DNA from: Lederbergia graminis
GTDB taxonomy: Bacteria > Bacillota > Bacilli > Bacillales > Bacillaceae_C
Assembly (NCBI RefSeq): GCF_042655485.1
Contig: NZ_JBHSMC010000020.1
Coordinates: 62,001 to 126,000 of the forward strand
Reading direction: 5' to 3'
Length of the DNA: 64,000 bases
The notes below the pieces were generated by a model. That model had not been told where the DNA came from and made no database searches. It was given only the letters and a program-made list of their open reading frames with translations. Positions 61,113-64,000 of the stretch are shown here, one piece after another (the first letter of the stretch is position 1; each line of letters begins with the position of its first letter). The translations under genes were made by a program, and so were the position numbers.

Positions 61113-61820
61113 TCATTTAGAATGAAGTAACAATTGATCTAAATCGATTATTTTAATTTCCCTTTTCGGTAACTGTTTAATTAATCCCAGTTCTTCGAAA
61201 GTGGTAAATTTACGGCTGATTGTTTCTGGTGTGGTTCCTAGATACGAAGCTAAATCCTTTTTCGACATTGGTAAGGTAACGGTTGGACTATCGCCGCTCC
61301 CCATTTCAATATTTTCAGCTAAAAAGGATATAATGCGGGATTCTACATTTTCAATCGCTACTTGTGTCGTTTGTTTTTCAGAATCCTTCAAGCGTAACGT
61401 TACTTCTGACAGTATTTTTAATGCAATCTGCGGATATTCCAACAAATACTTCTGTAAGTCCTCTCGTTTTATTAAACAAATCGATGTATGTTGGAGAGCT
61501 TCTGCATAACTTTCATGTATACTTCCAGGTTGAAAAATGGCCACTTCACCTGTAAAATCACCAGGATTTAATATGCGAATTAGTTGTTCTTTTCCAGACT
61601 CCGATAAGCGGTAAATCCGTGCCTTACCAGAATTGATAATATATAAAGTATCATCTTCTTCACCTGCACGGAATAACATTTCCCCTTTTTGTAGATGAAG
61701 TGTCTTGGCAGATTCAGCAATCAAATCCATTTGTGCGTCTTCTAGATGATTGAATATGGGAACGATACGAATACATTCTGCATGTCCATGCTGGTGATGA
61801 CAACATTGGTTTTGTTCCAA
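61113..61820 (-). CDS. Crp/Fnr-family transcriptional regulator with N-terminal Cys/His cluster
   Basis: 235 residues from TTG 61820 (AAAGGAGAGG upstream). The extreme N-terminus reads EQNQCCHHQHGHAECIRIV, a Cys/His-rich run that could bind metal or an iron-sulfur cluster. A cyclic-nucleotide-type sensor domain (about 30-150) follows, then a C-terminal winged helix with KKDLASYLGTTPETISRKFT near 182-201. It is read toward the repeat. The HMA protein and P-type ATPase genes lie upstream on the same strand, so a metal- or oxygen-responsive control of them is likely. Confidence 0.88.
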   Translation of the reverse strand: MEQNQCCHHQHGHAECIRIVPIFNHLEDAQMDLIAESAKTLHLQKGEMLFRAGEEDDTLYIINSGKARIYRLSESGKEQLIRILNPGDFTGEVAIFQPGSIHESYAEALQHTSICLIKREDLQKYLLEYPQIALKILSEVTLRLKDSEKQTTQVAIENVESRIISFLAENIEMGSGDSPTVTLPMSKKDLASYLGTTPETISRKFTTFEELGLIKQLPKREIKIIDLDQLLLHSK

Positions 61821-61884
61821 AACAACCTCTCCTTTATATAACAAGCTTAAGAGAGCACCTTAGGCTTCCATTCTATTTACTCCA

Positions 61885-62118
61885 TTATACAGATTTCACT
61901 TTTGATTTGATAACAGGATATCCTAAGTCTTCGATTGCTTTTTCAATATCGTTAATAGCAACTACTTCTGAATCAAAATCTACTTTTACCTTACTGGCAT
62001 TGAATAATACTTTTAAACTATCTTGATGAACACCGTTTATTCCTTTCACACCATTTTCAATCTTTTGCATACAAGATGGACAAGATAGGCTGTCTAATTG
62101 AATAACTGCTTTTTGCAT
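61885..62118 (-). CDS. Heavy-metal-associated (HMA) domain protein, CopZ-like
   Basis: 77 residues, a single HMA fold. The metal motif is CPSCM near residue 13 (CxxC), with KIENGVKGINGVHQDSLKVL and YPVIKSK at the end. It would carry a soft metal ion to or from the adjacent ATPase. Ribosome binding site AAAGGAG precedes ATG 62118. It lies between the P-type ATPase and Crp/Fnr genes, in one direction. Confidence 0.9.
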   Translation of the reverse strand: MQKAVIQLDSLSCPSCMQKIENGVKGINGVHQDSLKVLFNASKVKVDFDSEVVAINDIEKAIEDLGYPVIKSKVKSV

Positions 62119-62248
62119 AATTTATTTCTCCTTTCATTTTTTAGTTTTTCTTATTCTTCTATACAATTTAAGTATAGCTCATGTACAACGAAACGAAATT
62201 GACGCAAATCAAGTTTTAAGAAAAAATGATTCGTCGTGTCTTTAAAAT

Positions 62249-64000
62249 TTATCCTCTGAAACGGTATCGAAGCAATCTCATGCCATTCAAGATGACGATC
62301 AATATACTAGCTTCATGCACTAACATTCCAATGGACATATTCATCCATTCACTAAATAGGAGGCTGGCAAGTAAGACTAATACGACACCGACTGCTATCG
62401 CGATGTTTTGTTTCATGTTTCTTGCTGTTGATTTTGTTAAGCCTAATGCATGTGGTAAACGACTAAAGTCTGAATTCATTAAAACGACATCCGATGTTTC
62501 GATTGCAACATCTGTTCCACTTCCCATGGCGATTCCGATATCCGCTATTGCTAAGGAAGGACTATCATTCACACCGTCACCGACAAAGGCAATCATTTGA
62601 CCTGTTGCTTGCATTTTTTCAATATATGCGGATTTTTCTTCTGGAAGCATATGACCATGTGCTTCTGTTAATCCAAGTTCTCGAGCAACTACATCTACAG
62701 TTCCTTGGTTATCCCCTGAAAGAACGACTAGGTTTTGGACTCCAAGTTTTTTTAGATTTTGAAGCACTTTTTTTACACCTGGACGAATTTGATCTCGAAT
62801 CCCCATCAGAGCTTTTAATTCTCCGTCAACCGCTGTTAGCACAAGCGAATTACCATTATTCTCAAAGCGCTTGACGTCCTTTTTAGCTTTTTCGCTTAAT
62901 GTCACATTTTCTTTTTCCATCAAAGCTATGTTTCCAACGGCTATGCGATGAATACCTATTTTTGCTACAATTCCAGCCCCTTTCACGACTTCGGTTTCTT
63001 CAACAGTAGAGAAAGTTGTCTCCCCAATATCCTGTAAGACAGCTTTTGCTAGCGGGTGATCTGATTCACGCTCCACACTTGCTAAGTAGCCTAGAATTTC
63101 TTCCCTATTGTTGCCGTAAAATTCTTTTTCAGCAACTTCCGGGTTTCCGACTGTCAATGTACCTGTTTTATCAAAAACGATTGTATCAACGATGCTAAAG
63201 TCATTGATTACTTCACTCCCTTTTAGGAGAATACCATGACGTGCACCATTTCCAATACCGGCAACATTAGATACAGGAACCCCGATAACTAATGCACCTG
63301 GACATCCTAAAACAAGAATCGTGATTGCTAGTTCCATATCTTTTGAGAATAGCAAAACAATAAAACCGAGGACTAAAACAGCAGGGGTATAATATTTAGA
63401 GAATCGATCAATGAACCGCTCCGCTTCTGATTTTGAATCCTGCGCTTCTTCTACTAACTCGATAATCCTACCGAATGTTGTATCTTCCCCAACACGGTCA
63501 GCTTGAATGCGAATCGTTCCATTTTCTAAAATAGTTCCAGCAAATACTTTCGAATCTATCTTTTTACTCACTGGAACAGACTCCCCGGTAATACTTGCTT
63601 CATTGATGTGACCTTCCCCTGCCAAAACGGTTCCATCTACAGGGACTTTTGCACCCGTTTTTACTAATAAAATGTCACCTTCATCTACATCGTCGACATC
63701 AACCTCTACAAATTCTCCATCTTCTATTTGCTTTAAAGCACTCTCTGGTGCCAGCTCTGTTAATTCCTTAATGGCAGAACGTGTTTTGTTCAAGGTTCGT
63801 TGCTCCAAGTAAGAACCAAATAAGAATAAGAAAGTCACGATAGCTGATTCCTCATAATTTTGTATCAAAACAGCCCCAATTACTGCAATGGTAACTAAAA
63901 CATCAATACTAACAACTTTTACTTTTAATGCCTGATAGGCTTGAATCACAATGGGTGCAACACCAAGAATAGATGCAACGATGAGCGCCCAATTAAAAAT
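62249..64000 (-). CDS. Heavy-metal P-type ATPase (N-terminus beyond the window)
   Basis: 583 residues visible; the reading frame stays open through 64000 (FNWALIVASILGVAPIVIQA), so the start is outside. P1B-ATPase motifs: ITGESVP, the membrane motif GCPGALVIGVP near 62249+1050 (CPG in place of the common CPC), phosphorylation site DKTGTLT, ESDHPLAKA (HP locus) and GDGVNDSP. The last helix has VHEASILIVILNGMRLL. The CPG motif and the VHEAS ending do not match the usual copper or zinc/cadmium patterns, so the metal cannot be assigned. It works with the HMA protein just downstream. Confidence 0.9.
   Translation of the reverse strand: MFNWALIVASILGVAPIVIQAYQALKVKVVSIDVLVTIAVIGAVLIQNYEESAIVTFLFLFGSYLEQRTLNKTRSAIKELTELAPESALKQIEDGEFVEVDVDDVDEGDILLVKTGAKVPVDGTVLAGEGHINEASITGESVPVSKKIDSKVFAGTILENGTIRIQADRVGEDTTFGRIIELVEEAQDSKSEAERFIDRFSKYYTPAVLVLGFIVLLFSKDMELAITILVLGCPGALVIGVPVSNVAGIGNGARHGILLKGSEVINDFSIVDTIVFDKTGTLTVGNPEVAEKEFYGNNREEILGYLASVERESDHPLAKAVLQDIGETTFSTVEETEVVKGAGIVAKIGIHRIAVGNIALMEKENVTLSEKAKKDVKRFENNGNSLVLTAVDGELKALMGIRDQIRPGVKKVLQNLKKLGVQNLVVLSGDNQGTVDVVARELGLTEAHGHMLPEEKSAYIEKMQATGQMIAFVGDGVNDSPSLAIADIGIAMGSGTDVAIETSDVVLMNSDFSRLPHALGLTKSTARNMKQNIAIAVGVVLVLLASLLFSEWMNMSIGMLVHEASILIVILNGMRLLRYRFRG

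Overview
The window reads as chromosome of an AT-rich, spore-forming Bacillota (Bacillaceae or a close relative; the genus is inferred only). The signs are strong GGAGG-type ribosome binding sites, frequent TTG/GTG starts, a ComK homologue, Bacillus-type lipoproteins and small proteins (YhfM-like, YozQ/DUF4025-like, DUF1385), CshA/YfmL-type DEAD helicases, and a GC-rich palindromic element of the kind scattered through Bacillaceae genomes. No rRNA, tRNA, CRISPR array, integrase or intact insertion sequence was found.

Layout. (1) 0.1-2.8 kb: the end of a phage-like replication module on the minus strand (DnaD-like primosome protein, DnaB-like helicase, small protein), followed by a comK gene. 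(2) 3.9-24.1 kb: a defence island. It holds an LlaJI/McrBC-type restriction system (McrB-like GTPase, LlaJI-type nuclease, and a cytosine-5 methyltransferase with its own N-terminal HTH) that encloses two extra genes, one of them a PD-(D/E)XK nuclease with a zinc ribbon. Next is a tightly coupled five-gene minus-strand operon: a 1091-residue HhH/sigma-region-4-like protein, a PLD-SF2 helicase, a 57-residue protein, a DndD-like zinc-hook ATPase and a 151-residue protein. I cannot match this operon to a named system, and it is the best candidate for an undescribed one. Then come a Septu system (PtuA ATPase and PtuB HNH nuclease) and an intact PvuRts1I/AbaSI-like nuclease gene. Degenerate copies of that last gene lie at 10.0 and 18.9 kb, bracketing the five-gene operon.

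(3) 24-39.5 kb: ordinary accessory genes. These are an ECF sigma/anti-sigma pair, a sirtuin, lipoproteins, a second-type histidyl-tRNA synthetase, a GIY-YIG protein, a DEAD-box helicase, a membrane-protein/XRE pair and DUF1385. The histidyl-tRNA synthetase is preceded by a 19-codon His-rich leader peptide with mutually exclusive antiterminator and terminator hairpins, i.e. classical attenuation, which is unexpected in this lineage where T-boxes are the norm. (4) 39.5-58.9 kb: a 'small enzyme' region with nine GNAT acetyltransferases, a Uma2 protein, a CPBP protease, a glyoxalase-fold protein, two aminoglycoside-phosphotransferase-fold proteins (one fused to an XRE domain), an AlkD-like repair protein, several decayed genes and a 52-bp tandem repeat. 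(5) 59-64 kb: DedA, a PadR-controlled membrane protein, a dispersed Bacillaceae repeat, and a Crp/Fnr regulator, HMA metallochaperone and heavy-metal P-type ATPase set cut by the window edge.

How genes work together: the defence island layers modification-based restriction (LlaJI-like, AbaSI-like) with ATPase/nuclease systems. Pseudogene copies and abrupt truncations indicate repeated insertion and decay. Rightward and leftward units are separated by clear intrinsic terminators, which are listed individually.
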